A DNA stretch of 64,000 bases from JBBRSD01 sp038245725 (GTDB taxonomy: Bacteria; Actinomycetota; Coriobacteriia; Anaerosomatales; JAAXUF01): positions 16,429 through 80,428 of the forward strand of contig JBBRSD010000010.1 of the NCBI GenBank assembly GCA_038245725.1. The letters run 5' to 3'. Positions 14,967 through 24,212 of this stretch are shown piece by piece. Below the pieces are notes generated by a model that was given only the letters and a program-made list of their open reading frames with translations, did no database searches and was not told the DNA's origin. The translations under genes were made by a program, and so were the position numbers. The stretch's first letter is position 1; each line of letters starts with the position of its first letter.

Positions 14967-16961
14967 CTAGCTCGTGCGGAACCTGCCGAGTCCTTCGGTG
15001 AGGCTCTCGGCCTCGCGCTGCACATCGTCTGCGGTGGTCGCGAGCTGCTGCGATGATGCTGCGGCTCCGCTCACGCCCGACGACACCTGACGCATCACCT
15101 CGACGATCTGACGCGATGCGGCCTGCTGCTCGAGCGCTGCAGCGGTGATCTCGCGTGCCGCTTGGGCAGTGCGTGTCATCTGCTGGAGGATCTCATCGAA
15201 GGAGCTGCGTGTCTGCTCGGCGCTTTGGACGGTGCTCGACGCGCTGTCACCCTGCGAGTTCGCGGTCTCGGACAGGATGCGGCTCGCGCCCTGGATGCTG
15301 TTGACCATCTTCGCGATGCGCCCGGCCGACGTCGACACAGAATCCGCGAGCGTGCGTATCTCGGTGGCCACGACGCCGAAGCCTTTTCCGGCCTCGCCTG
15401 CTCGCGCGGCTTCGATGGCGGCGTTGAGCGCGAGTATCTTGGTCTGCTCGGCGATCGAGCTGATGAGTCCGGTGACCTGCGTGATGTCCTGGGCAACGTC
15501 GCCGAGGTGCTCGGCTCCCTGCGCAACCGCGACCGAACCGCCCGCGAGCATCTCGACGTTGATGACGCTCGCCTCGATCGATCCCCGTCCCTGCTGCGCC
15601 GCCTCGAGTGAGTCTTCGGCGATCTCGAGCACGCGGCGAGCGCCATCGGCGACCGACTCGAAGCTGCGGGTGAGCTGCTCGATCGTCGCGGTGGCCTCTG
15701 CAACCGCAGACGCCTGCGACGTCGCCGTGTTCGCCTCGCTGTGCGACGCGCCTGCGATGTCGCCAGCGACCTCGTTGAGCCTCGTCGCCGACGTCCCCAC
15801 CCGCGCCAGTAGGTCGTGCAGCGACGCGGTCATCGCGTTGAAGGCGCTACCCATGGCGACCGCCTCGCGATAGCCTTCCTGCGGCACGACGACCGTCAGG
15901 TCACCGGCGGCGATCTTCTCGGCGGCTGCAGCGACTCGGCCGAGAGGGGCGGAAGCGCGGTTGGCGATCATCCAACCGAAGCCGACGGCGATCGTGAGTC
16001 CCAGAATGGCGATCGCCAGGAACTTCAGTGCGAAGCTGATGATTGCGGTCTGATACGGCGCCTGCTCGAAGCCCGTAAAGATCATGCCGACGACGGCGCC
16101 ACTCGGATCTAGCAGCGGCTGGTATGCGGAGATGTACGTCGTCGACAGGACCCTCGCCTCTCCCAGGAAGTGCTGCTTGCCTTCAAGGACTTTCGCGCGA
16201 ATCGGGTCCGAGACGGCCGTGCCCACGACCGGCGTGCCGCCGGCTTCGCTCACGGTCGTCGCAACGCGAACGCCGTTCTGGTAGACGGTCGCCTGTCCGC
16301 CTACCTTGCTCACGATCTTCTCAACGAACGAGGTGTTGAGCTTGAGCATGTCGATCCCGACGAGCGTACCGACGCGTTTACCCGCCGCGTCCAGAACAGG
16401 CGACTCCGACGCGATCGCAAGCGCGCCTGCGGCCTCGCTGGGCTGTGCCTGCCCGCCGACACCCGGCCTGACGACCAGCTGAAACTTCTGGTCGAGCCCG
16501 AGAGAATAGAGCTCCGTGGGCGGGATGATGGAGATGATCGAGGTCGAGTCCGTTGACTTGGCCGCGGCGGTGAGCTGCGGCCAATCGAGTGAGTGTTCGA
16601 CTGCGCCGGTCGTCGATCCCTGAACGAGGCCGTCTGTTCCCAGCCAGAACATGTAGTCGTACTTCAGCAGTTTTGTCTGACGCTGAAGCTCGACCGGGAG
16701 AGCGGCTCCCGCACGGCGTATCGGAGCAGAGAATGTCGTGCTCGCAAGCGTGCTGAGCTCGGCGGTCCGTGCGCTTTGGACCGCCGCAAGCTGTTCTTGC
16801 GCTACCGTCATGTGCATTGCGACTGCCTTGAGCGCTTCTGTGCGCATCGCCGCACTGTACGCGGGAATGACGAACAGCGCCGTCGCCAAACCAGGCAGAG
16901 CCACCATGGCGATAAGGCTGATCATGAGTACGTTGCGAAGGCTGACGTTGTGCAGTTTCAA
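14967..16961 (-). CDS. methyl-accepting chemotaxis protein with extracytoplasmic Cache-type sensor
   Basis: A 664-residue chemoreceptor. It starts at TTG 16961, with GGAAAGGG 8 bases upstream. TM1 is at about 10-33, followed by an extracytoplasmic sensor (about 40-310) with Cache features (YDYMFWLGTDGLVQGST, DMLKLNTSFVEKIV, MIFTGFEQ). TM2 is at about 312-335 and HAMP follows. The signalling hairpin tip SIAEQTKILALNAAIEAARAGE is near 500-520. It relays ligand sensing to CheA/CheW at the cell pole. No che genes are in the window. A sigma-28-like promoter precedes it, which would place it in the flagellar regulon. Confidence 0.93.
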   Translation of the reverse strand: MKLHNVSLRNVLMISLIAMVALPGLATALFVIPAYSAAMRTEALKAVAMHMTVAQEQLAAVQSARTAELSTLASTTFSAPIRRAGAALPVELQRQTKLLKYDYMFWLGTDGLVQGSTTGAVEHSLDWPQLTAAAKSTDSTSIISIIPPTELYSLGLDQKFQLVVRPGVGGQAQPSEAAGALAIASESPVLDAAGKRVGTLVGIDMLKLNTSFVEKIVSKVGGQATVYQNGVRVATTVSEAGGTPVVGTAVSDPIRAKVLEGKQHFLGEARVLSTTYISAYQPLLDPSGAVVGMIFTGFEQAPYQTAIISFALKFLAIAILGLTIAVGFGWMIANRASAPLGRVAAAAEKIAAGDLTVVVPQEGYREAVAMGSAFNAMTASLHDLLARVGTSATRLNEVAGDIAGASHSEANTATSQASAVAEATATIEQLTRSFESVADGARRVLEIAEDSLEAAQQGRGSIEASVINVEMLAGGSVAVAQGAEHLGDVAQDITQVTGLISSIAEQTKILALNAAIEAARAGEAGKGFGVVATEIRTLADSVSTSAGRIAKMVNSIQGASRILSETANSQGDSASSTVQSAEQTRSSFDEILQQMTRTAQAAREITAAALEQQAASRQIVEVMRQVSSGVSGAAASSQQLATTADDVQREAESLTEGLGRFRTS

Positions 16962-17002
16962 GAAAGCGGCCCTTTCCTGGCAGCAGCGAGTTCGTTCTCT
17001 GT

Positions 17003-17031
17003 TTATCGGGCTTATCGGGATTTCGCGTTAA
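17003..17031 (-). promoter_or_regulatory. sigma-28-like promoter of the chemoreceptor
   Basis: On the minus strand TAAC, then 15 bases, then GCCCGATAA. This is close to the flagellar sigma factor consensus (TAAA-N15-GCCGATAA). CCCGATAA is present twice in tandem. It lies about 40 bases upstream of the TTG start. Confidence 0.5.
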
Positions 17032-17256
17032 TGGGCATTTCCAGGTTTGTCGGCCCCGGAAATACCGCCCCGGCCGATCGAGCTGCTATGAAAGCGCGCG
17101 CTTGGTAGCGCGCGAACGGGAACATCTACCGGTAAGCATCCTCGATTTCGCTGCTGAGGTCACGATGTCGTTTTTTGGATTTCTCGTTCCAGACGGCGCG
17201 CGACCGGATCTGGACCGCTGAGAACAGCCAACCGACCACCACGCCGAGGAGACCTC

Positions 17257-18087
17257 ATGGCACGTGCAATCTGGAAAGGCACCATCTCGTTCGGGCTCGT
17301 GACCATACCGGTCGGGCTGTTCTCGGCGGTTGCACCGCGCGAACTCTCGTTCCATCTGCTCGACAGCCGCGACCTGTCGCCGGTTCGCAACAAACGCGTC
17401 AACGAGGCGACCGGCGAAGAGGTGCCGTGGGAGTCGATCGTGAAGGGCTGGCAGCTTGAGGACGGGCGCTGGGTCACCCTCACCGATGGGGACTTCGCAG
17501 CCGCGAACGTGAAGGCGACGCGCACCATCGACGTGCTCGGCGCGGTCTGCCAAAGCGATGTGGCCGCTGAGTACTTGGACACGCCGTACTACCTGGTGCC
17601 CGAACCGCAGGGCGCCAAGGCCTACGCGCTCCTGCGCGAGGCGCTGCGGGAGTCCGGCCGCGTCGCGGTGGGCCAGATCGTCATCCGCTCGCGGCAGCGG
17701 CTCTGCGCGCTCGTGCCTGAGGGCGATGTGCTCTCGCTGGAGGTCCTGCGCTACCCCTACGAACTGCGGGCAAGCGAAGACCTCGAGCTGCCAGGCAGCG
17801 ACCTCAAGTCGCTTGGCGTCACCGACGCCGAGCTCGCACTCGCACGACAACTCGTCTCGACGATCGAGACAGACTGGGACCCGAGCGCATACCGCGACAC
17901 CTACCACGACGATCTGCTCGCCCTCATCGGCCGCAAGGCCGCCGGCGAGACGATCAAGGTCGCCGAGGAACCGGAGCAGCCGCTCGGCGAGGTGGTCGAC
18001 ATCATGGAGCTGCTCAAGCGCAGCGTCGACGAGGCGCGCGCGGCCAAGGCGAGCGGCAAGGGCGGCCGACAGGCCGCCGGCGCGTAG
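17257..18087 (+). CDS. ku: DNA end-binding protein Ku
   Basis: A 276-residue Ku homodimer subunit; ATG 17257 follows GAGGAG. It opens with the typical ARAIWKGTISFGLVTIPVGL and contains YYLVPEPQGAKAYALLREAL and CALVPEGDVLSLEVLRYPYE, the core beta-barrel ring. The C-terminal arm includes a helix (DIMELLKRSVDEARAAK) and a short basic end. Ku encircles broken DNA ends and recruits LigD for non-homologous end joining. ligD begins 12 bases after its stop, so they form one operon. Confidence 0.97.
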   Translation: MARAIWKGTISFGLVTIPVGLFSAVAPRELSFHLLDSRDLSPVRNKRVNEATGEEVPWESIVKGWQLEDGRWVTLTDGDFAAANVKATRTIDVLGAVCQSDVAAEYLDTPYYLVPEPQGAKAYALLREALRESGRVAVGQIVIRSRQRLCALVPEGDVLSLEVLRYPYELRASEDLELPGSDLKSLGVTDAELALARQLVSTIETDWDPSAYRDTYHDDLLALIGRKAAGETIKVAEEPEQPLGEVVDIMELLKRSVDEARAAKASGKGGRQAAGA

Positions 18088-18099
18088 GCGGCGGGGCCG

Positions 18100-20733
18100 A
18101 TGCCGCTCGAGGAATACCGCCGCAAGCGCGACTTCTCGGCGACGCCCGAGCCTGCCGGCGAGCCGGCGGACGGGCACGACGCGGTGACCGCGCCGCGGAG
18201 CTTCGTGGTGCACAAGCACGCGGCTAGAGCGCTTCACTACGACGTCCGGCTCGAGCTCGACGGCGTACTGCTGTCGTGGGCGGTGCCGAAAGGCCCCTCG
18301 CTCGACACTCACGACAAGCGACTCGCCGTGCACGTCGAGGACCACCCGCTCGACTACGGCGGTTTCGAGGGGACGATTCCGGCGGGAGAGTACGGCGCCG
18401 GCACTGTCATCGTGTGGGACCGCGGAACATGGCAGCCGGTCGGCGACGCACGTGCGGGCCTCGCGAAGGGCGACTTCAAGTTCGAACTGCACGGCGAGAA
18501 GCTACACGGTCTGTGGGTGCTCGTGCGGATGAAGCCACGGCCGGGCGAGAAACGCGAGAACTGGCTGCTCATCAAGGAGAAAGACGAGGCGGTCAGGCCC
18601 CACGAGGAATATGACGTACTTGCCGAGGAGCCCGGGAGCGCTGTGAGCGGGCTGACGATCGAGGAAGTTGCCGCGGGGCAGGGGCTGGGGCGAGGCGGGG
18701 TCGGAGAGGCTGGCGGGGACGGGTTCTCCGCGTCAGCGGCAGCCGATCCCAAAGCCGATGGGCCTGCGAGCATCCCCGCCAGCCTCTCCGACCCCGCCTC
18801 GCACGGCTCTTCCTCGAGCGCCAAACCCGATCCTCACCCTGCGCCTTTTCCCTCTACGATCGATGTTGAGCTGGCTACGTTGGTCGACGTGACGCCTGCT
18901 GGGGATGGGTGGTTGGCTGAGGCTAAGTACGACGGATACCGGGTTGTGTTGGCGCTCAACGACGGGCGGTGCCGGGCGTTCACTCGCAGCCATGCGGACT
19001 GGAGCGATCGGTTCGCGCCGCTGTGCCGGGCGGTAGAGGGACTGCCGGCTGTCAGTGCGGTGATCGATGGCGAGGCCGTGGTCTTCGACGATGCGGGCGT
19101 GTCGCGTTTCGAGCTGCTGCAAAAGGCACTGGGCTCGCATCCGGAGCTCATCGCGTTTGCGGCGTTCGACCTGCTCTTCCTCAACGGCCACGATCTGCAC
19201 GATATGCCGCTGACCCAGCGCAAGGAGCTGTTGCGGACGCTCCTCGCCGACGAAGGAACCAAGTCAGCGCTGCGCTACGCCGAGCACGTCGAGAGCGGCT
19301 CCCGGGAGCTGTATGCGCACGCCTGCTCGGCGGGGCTTGAAGGCGTTGTGTGCAAGCGCGCCGACAGCCGCTACCTGCCCGGGCGCGGCCGTGACTGGCA
19401 GAAGGTGAAATGCCGCCACGAGCAAGAACTTGTCGTGGGCGGGTTCACCGAGGGCAAGGGGTCGCGCGGGCCGCTCGGCTCGCTGCTCGTGGGGACGTAC
19501 GAGGGCGCGCGGCTTGTCTACGCCGGCCGCGTAGGCAGTGGCCTCGACGAGGCCGATCTGGCGTCGCTCACCAAGAGGCTGCGCGCGCTCAAACGAGCGA
19601 CTTCGCCGTTCGATCCGCCGCCGCGCATCACCGGCGCCGACGTTCACTGGAGCACGCCTTCACTCGTCATCGAAGCCGCGTTTCGCGAGTGGACCGCCGA
19701 TGGCGTGCTGCGCCAGCCGGTCTTCCTCGGCGTGCGCGAGGACAAGGACCCGCACGAGGTCGTGCGCGAGCGCGCCGAGGCGACCGACGGCGAGGACGAC
19801 GACCCGGTCGCAACCCGCACCGACTACGGTCGCCCGACGACGGTGCTCGATGTTCGCGTCACCAACCCACGCAAGCCGCTCTTTCCGGATTCATCCTTCC
19901 CCAAGGTCTCGCTCGCCGAGTACTACGCAGCAGTGGCCCCCGCCATGCTCCCCCACGTCGCCGGACGTCCGCTCACGCTCGTGCGCTGCCCTACCGGGCA
20001 CGGCCGCGACTGCTTCTACCAGCGACATCCCGATGCCGGACTGCCTGGCCAGGTCCACACGTTCGCGCACGTCCTCACCGGTCACGCCGACCCAGACGAC
20101 CTCCTCATCGTGGACTCCGCCGAGGGGCTCGTGGCCCTCGCACAGATGGGCGCGCTCGAGATCCATACGTGGCTTTCCCACGTCGACACGCCCACCCGTC
20201 CCGATCTCATCGTCTTCGACCTCGATCCCGGACCCGAGGTCGCGTGGCCACAGCTGTGCTCGGCGGCCCGGCTCGTCGCCGAGAAGTGCTCGGCCCTGGG
20301 CTTCGAACCGTTCCTGAAGTCGACGGGCAGCAAGGGGCTACATGTCGTCCTGCCGATCCAGCCCGTCTGGGAGTTCGTCCGGGTGAGAGCGCTCGCGAAG
20401 TCGATTGTTGACGCCATCGTAGTGGGGAACTCTGACACGCTCACCGGGAAGATGGCCAAGGACGTGCGAACCAGCCGGATCTACCTCGACTACCTGCGAA
20501 ACGCGGAAGGGGCCAGCGCGGTCGCGCCCTACTCGACGCGCAACAGGCCGGGACCCTCGTGCGCGGTGCCGCTCGCGTGGGACGAGCTCACCGACGACCT
20601 CGACATTCGCGCGTTCACTCCGGAGCGCGTGACCGCTCGCGTGCGTGACGCCGTGGATCCGTGGGCTGGCATCGAGAATCACGCGATTGGCGTGTCCGTA
20701 CTCAAGGGCGCCGAGAAGGCAGCCTCGGCCTAG
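18100..20733 (+). CDS. ligD: ATP-dependent DNA ligase D (phosphoesterase-ligase-polymerase)
   Basis: An 877-residue multidomain end-joining enzyme. Domains in order: 3'-phosphoesterase (about 8-165; FVVHKHAARALHYDVRLELD, GEYGAGTVIVWDRGTW), a Gly/Ser/Pro linker (about 190-250), an ATP ligase (about 255-545; motif I EAKYDGYR with adenylated Lys276, EGVVCKR, DWQKVKC), and a primase-type polymerase (about 580-870; metal Asp pair in VFDLDPGP, near 707/709). This order matches the Pseudomonas type, not the mycobacterial type. The linker DNA carries a perfect 30-bp inverted repeat, and codon use just after it (18880-18960) is less GC-rich at third positions, suggesting a module junction. Confidence 0.96.
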   Translation: MPLEEYRRKRDFSATPEPAGEPADGHDAVTAPRSFVVHKHAARALHYDVRLELDGVLLSWAVPKGPSLDTHDKRLAVHVEDHPLDYGGFEGTIPAGEYGAGTVIVWDRGTWQPVGDARAGLAKGDFKFELHGEKLHGLWVLVRMKPRPGEKRENWLLIKEKDEAVRPHEEYDVLAEEPGSAVSGLTIEEVAAGQGLGRGGVGEAGGDGFSASAAADPKADGPASIPASLSDPASHGSSSSAKPDPHPAPFPSTIDVELATLVDVTPAGDGWLAEAKYDGYRVVLALNDGRCRAFTRSHADWSDRFAPLCRAVEGLPAVSAVIDGEAVVFDDAGVSRFELLQKALGSHPELIAFAAFDLLFLNGHDLHDMPLTQRKELLRTLLADEGTKSALRYAEHVESGSRELYAHACSAGLEGVVCKRADSRYLPGRGRDWQKVKCRHEQELVVGGFTEGKGSRGPLGSLLVGTYEGARLVYAGRVGSGLDEADLASLTKRLRALKRATSPFDPPPRITGADVHWSTPSLVIEAAFREWTADGVLRQPVFLGVREDKDPHEVVRERAEATDGEDDDPVATRTDYGRPTTVLDVRVTNPRKPLFPDSSFPKVSLAEYYAAVAPAMLPHVAGRPLTLVRCPTGHGRDCFYQRHPDAGLPGQVHTFAHVLTGHADPDDLLIVDSAEGLVALAQMGALEIHTWLSHVDTPTRPDLIVFDLDPGPEVAWPQLCSAARLVAEKCSALGFEPFLKSTGSKGLHVVLPIQPVWEFVRVRALAKSIVDAIVVGNSDTLTGKMAKDVRTSRIYLDYLRNAEGASAVAPYSTRNRPGPSCAVPLAWDELTDDLDIRAFTPERVTARVRDAVDPWAGIENHAIGVSVLKGAEKAASA
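18690..18802. repeat. perfect 30-bp inverted repeat inside ligD
   Basis: The left arm at 18690-18719 and the right arm at 18773-18802 are exact reverse complements, with a 53-base spacer. The whole lies in frame in the linker between the phosphoesterase and ligase domains (about codons 197-235). Confidence 0.9.
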
Positions 20734-20960
20734 CGCAGATCGCGCACCTTGCGCGCGGCGGCCATGGCCATGTCCTGACCGACGACGAGGCGAAGCGCCG
20801 TGACGATGTTGTCGGCCATCGTCGACAGGTCAACCAGTTCGATCGTGTCTGGCGACTTTCCAATGCGGCGACTCTCGACGTCTACGGAAACGCTCGCCAG
20901 AACGGTACCGATGACCGGGCGCAGCTGCTCCTCTACGCGGGTGGCGAGCGCATTACCCAC
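20730..20960 (-). CDS. small conserved-looking hypothetical protein
   Basis: A 76-residue protein from GTG 20960, which overlaps the last codons of the upstream membrane-protein gene (stop at 20953), suggesting translational coupling. Its stop overlaps the convergent ligD stop. The sequence is regular and soluble: RVEEQLRPVIGTVLASVSVD, RRIGKSPDTIEL and ADNIVTALRLVVGQDMA. No family recognised. Confidence 0.55.
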   Translation of the reverse strand: MGNALATRVEEQLRPVIGTVLASVSVDVESRRIGKSPDTIELVDLSTMADNIVTALRLVVGQDMAMAAARKVRDLR

Positions 20961-21450
20961 GCGGCTCGGCCCCGTCCTCGGCGGTCTCCGCCGACTCCGC
21001 CGCAGCTGCTGCCACCGCGTGAGCCTCGGCCTGCTCGGCCTGCTCGGCGGTCATGCCTCTCAGGAATGCCTGCATCGCCGTGCGAACGCTGTAGAAGTAG
21101 CCGGCGAGCAGCGCCATTCCCAGCACGACGAGCAGCTCGCTCGCGAGTTCCGTCTGCTCGAAGGTGACTCCATCGACGAAGTTGCTCGTCCACTTGGCGA
21201 GTGCGGACGCCGCCAGGCAGACGATGGCTAGGATGACGTAGTGCATCTTCTCGGCAACAGCGCCGCCGAACGCGACTTTGCGCAGACCGAGCGCTTCGAT
21301 CAGCAGGGCGATCGCGACAGCCAGACCGGTCGCGCTCACAGCCAGGTGCAAGCCAAGCGGTGTTATCTGGTTGTCGCGTGCCATCGCGGCGACGGGAAAT
21401 GCAAGCGATGCGAGTGCAGCAACAAAGGACATCCTGAGCAGTCGGTTCAT
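20953..21450 (-). CDS. four-helix membrane protein of unknown function
   Basis: A 165-residue protein; ATG 21450 has GGGAGGA 7 bases upstream. A signal peptide (residues 1-25, ending AMA-RD) is followed by helices at about 30-50 (LHLAVSATGLAVAIALLIEA), 65-82 (MHYVILAIVCLAASALA) and 100-120 (LASELLVVLGMALLAGYFY). It ends in an Ala/Glu-rich cytosolic tail. No family recognised. It probably forms an operon with the 76-residue protein downstream. Confidence 0.65.
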   Translation of the reverse strand: MNRLLRMSFVAALASLAFPVAAMARDNQITPLGLHLAVSATGLAVAIALLIEALGLRKVAFGGAVAEKMHYVILAIVCLAASALAKWTSNFVDGVTFEQTELASELLVVLGMALLAGYFYSVRTAMQAFLRGMTAEQAEQAEAHAVAAAAAESAETAEDGAEPRG

Positions 21451-21631
21451 CCGTGCATCCTCCCCCCATGTCGCTTGGACTCGCGTCGGCGACCGAACAA
21501 GAACCAAATCACGTGTCAGTTCACGTTATCGGCGAACGTTACACAACGCCTGATACTGCAGGCCGAATGGTGACAGCCGTCACGGGCGCGTGCAAATCCC
21601 CATGTCATCGACGTGCCGAGTGGTGTACGCG

Positions 21632-23485
21632 TCACCCCGCCGAGAAGCCTCCGCCGCCTCCGCCACCCCCGCCTCCGCCAGAGAAGCCGCCGCCGCCACC
21701 GGACGCGGACGACTGCGCGCTCGTCGCGATCTGGGATGCGCTCGCGAACCCTCCCTGCAACGACGAGAGCGGCGAGCCGCCGAGCGTTGGCGAGTAGACC
21801 CACCAGTACGTCGTCTGGAACGCCGGATCGGCCACCAGGTCGGGCATCTGCACGCGGAGCTGGCTGATGACTTCTTGTGCGATGCCGAAGACGACGGCCA
21901 GCACGAGGAACCGGTTCCACAGCACCACAGCCTGCGGAGGAGCTTCGCTCAGGCGCGAGAAGTCCCGCAGGAAATCACGCAACGCCTTGTACTGCGCATA
22001 CAGCTCGTTGCCTTCGCGGCTGCGGCGCAGCATGTACGCACCGAACACCATTATCGCGACCGCCGACGGAACCGCCATGCAGATCGGCCACGCGGTTCCG
22101 GCCCACACGGCAGAAAGCAGCCCCACGCCGGCCACGAAAGCGCCGAGGACGAACATGCCGATCTGCCACGACCAGCTCGGGCGTTCGAAGAGGCCGAGCG
22201 CGTCGGCAGCTACCGAGCACTCATCCTTCCAGGCCTGCATCTTGTCGGTGAACTCCTTCGGGTGACTCTTCGCATACGTCTTGATCTGCTCGAGTCGCAC
22301 CGTGCTGCCATCACCGATATCCGAGAACAGAAGCGACAGCAACTTCTCGTCGATCGGTCGCACAGCACCCTGCGGTGGTTTCGGATTCATCCCCAGCTCG
22401 AAGCTGGGAGAGTCCTTCGCTCCGATGCCGAGAACCCCATCCGAATGCTCGGTGATCGGTCGCATCGCGAGCACGCCCTTGTCGGCGAGGTCCATGAGCG
22501 TTGCGGCGACCTCGGCATCGGTCACCTTGCCGAAGCGCCACAACGCACCAACCACTGCGGGTGCGAGGTCGGGCCTGGGGTCCTCCCGCAGATATCCTCC
22601 CTGGAAGTTCGCCTTGTACTCGCGCCCGTGCCGGATGAACGTCACGAGCCCGAACGCGAAGCCGAGGAAGGCGACAAGCCCGCTGATCCCGATCGCGGCG
22701 ATGAGGCCTAGCAGCGCCCTCGAGCGCGTCTGGTTCGCCTCGTTGGCAAGCTTGGCCTCCTCTTGCTGCACCGCCAGGGCGCGCGCCTCCGAGATGATCT
22801 GCGCGCCGGGCAGCGCTTCGGCCGGGTAGAGCACGCGCGCCTCGACGAACGTGTTGGCGGGAAGCTCAGGCACGTCGAGCGTCACCTTGCCGTCCTGCCC
22901 GATGTCGATCTTGCCGGTCAATGGGCCATGCGCCCATGCCTTTACTTGCTCCTGCGTCAGCGACGAGGGTGGCGTGATCTCGATATGCACGGGGCCCGAC
23001 GAGATGTCGGTCCCTGAGCCAACGAACTGCCAATACAGCTCAGCGGTATCCAGGTAACGCTTGACGGCCGATTTCGCCGAGTACGTGATGCGCATGGGCA
23101 TGGTCGTGTCCGCAACATCGATCGCGACGCGCACCGTGATCGAGTCACCGTCGTCGGTGATCGAGTACGTTCCCGGGTCTTGAGCCTCGCCTTCGACGAG
23201 ACTGAACGGGTTCTCGATGCCCGCCTCCACAGATGAAACGCCGAGAACGGCGATGCCGTCCGATCCCTTCTTCGCCAGGCTCCACTGGACCCAGCTGAAC
23301 TTCCCATCGAACTTCAGGGTGCGGTCTTCTGTAACGCGAAGATCACCGTTCGGGTCGACGGCCGCCCCGATGCCGATCGCCGTGATCGAGTACTGTTTCG
23401 CGAGCGCAACGGCGGGCAGCGCCAGGACCAGCGTGCACGCGATCACCGCGAGCGCCAGACGCACCTTGGCCGAGACCGTTCTCAC
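21632..23485 (-). CDS. DUF2207 membrane protein (YciQ-like)
   Basis: A 617-residue protein from GTG 23485 (GGGGGAG upstream). It has a signal peptide at 1-29, then an extracytoplasmic DUF2207 beta domain (about 30-240; IGIGAAVDPNGDLRVTEDRTL, WVQWSL). One helix follows near 255-280, then a cytosolic region with the GGYLREDPRPDLAPAVVGAL motif. Two helices lie near 460-505, another follows, and the C-terminus is Gly-rich. This is the full architecture of the family, whose function is unknown. Its GTG overlaps the tadA stop by 4 bases, so it is the second gene of that operon. Confidence 0.9.
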   Translation of the reverse strand: MRTVSAKVRLALAVIACTLVLALPAVALAKQYSITAIGIGAAVDPNGDLRVTEDRTLKFDGKFSWVQWSLAKKGSDGIAVLGVSSVEAGIENPFSLVEGEAQDPGTYSITDDGDSITVRVAIDVADTTMPMRITYSAKSAVKRYLDTAELYWQFVGSGTDISSGPVHIEITPPSSLTQEQVKAWAHGPLTGKIDIGQDGKVTLDVPELPANTFVEARVLYPAEALPGAQIISEARALAVQQEEAKLANEANQTRSRALLGLIAAIGISGLVAFLGFAFGLVTFIRHGREYKANFQGGYLREDPRPDLAPAVVGALWRFGKVTDAEVAATLMDLADKGVLAMRPITEHSDGVLGIGAKDSPSFELGMNPKPPQGAVRPIDEKLLSLLFSDIGDGSTVRLEQIKTYAKSHPKEFTDKMQAWKDECSVAADALGLFERPSWSWQIGMFVLGAFVAGVGLLSAVWAGTAWPICMAVPSAVAIMVFGAYMLRRSREGNELYAQYKALRDFLRDFSRLSEAPPQAVVLWNRFLVLAVVFGIAQEVISQLRVQMPDLVADPAFQTTYWWVYSPTLGGSPLSSLQGGFASASQIATSAQSSASGGGGGFSGGGGGGGGGGGFSAG

Positions 23486-23943
23486 GACCGCTCCCCCCTC
23501 AGTTTGCGGAAGAACTCCCGCAGCAGCGCCGAAGATTCCTCGGCAAGTATTCCCGAGCTGACATCGAACCGGTGATTCAAGCGCTCGTCACTAGAGAGGT
23601 CGTACAAGCTCCCGAGCGCGCCGGCTTTGGGATCCGGAGATGCATAGACGCAACGGGCGATTCGCGCCTGATGCATCAGCCCGGCGCACATGGGACACGG
23701 CTCGAGGGTCACAAAGACAGTGCAGTCCGAGAGGCGCCAACGCCCAAGACGCTGCGATGCCTCGCGAATCGCGAGAAACTCTGCGTGGCCGGCTGGATCG
23801 TGATCGATCTCGCGCCGGTTCATGCCGTCAGCGACGACCGCCCCGTCGCAGACGACGACCGCGCCGATCGGCACTTCGCCGATCTCGGCGGCCCGACGGG
23901 CCTGGTCGAGCGCCATGGACATGTAGATTTCGTCGGAATGCAT
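23482..23943 (-). CDS. tadA: tRNA-specific adenosine deaminase TadA
   Basis: A 153-residue zinc deaminase that converts A34 to inosine in tRNA-Arg(ACG). Such a tRNA gene is present at 26.2 kb. Start at ATG 23943; the longer frame upstream is not TadA-like. The motifs are H53-A-E55 (zinc His and proton-shuttling Glu) and P-C83-P-M-C86 (zinc Cys pair), plus ALDQARRAAEIGEVPIGAVV. Length is standard. It overlaps the DUF2207 gene by 4 bases. Confidence 0.95.
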   Translation of the reverse strand: MHSDEIYMSMALDQARRAAEIGEVPIGAVVVCDGAVVADGMNRREIDHDPAGHAEFLAIREASQRLGRWRLSDCTVFVTLEPCPMCAGLMHQARIARCVYASPDPKAGALGSLYDLSSDERLNHRFDVSSGILAEESSALLREFFRKLRGERS

Positions 23944-24078
23944 GCGGCGAGTCCTGTGCTCAGCTGAAAGAACCTTGTCGTAGCATATCGCAGCCGAGTA
24001 TCCCCTGCTCAGAGTAGTGACGCAGCGCACCAAACACGCCGCGAGAAACCCATGCTATTCTCTGCCTGTTCGCGCCAC

Positions 24079-24168
24079 GGAGGGGTGGCAGAGTGGTTGA
24101 ATGCCCTGGTCTTGAAAACCAGTAGGCGCGCAAGCGTCTCGTGGGTTCGAATCCCACCCCCTCCGCCA
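24079..24168 (+). tRNA. tRNA-Ser(UGA)
   Basis: A 90-base class II tRNA with GGAGGGG/CCCCTCC acceptor, discriminator G and CCA. The anticodon stem CTGGT/ACCAG encloses CTTGAAA, giving anticodon UGA (TGA in DNA). It has a long variable arm and GGTTCGAATCC. Confidence 0.95.
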
Positions 24169-24212
24169 GCGCGGTTCGCATTCCCGCTGTGACCGCTTAC
24201 GACTGCGCCAGC

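Noticed and set aside
17086..18492. Long open frame (468 codons) on the minus strand
   Set aside because: It is antisense to Ku and the start of LigD, which are unmistakable. High GC makes long shadow frames common, and its protein is Arg/His/Val-rich without motifs.
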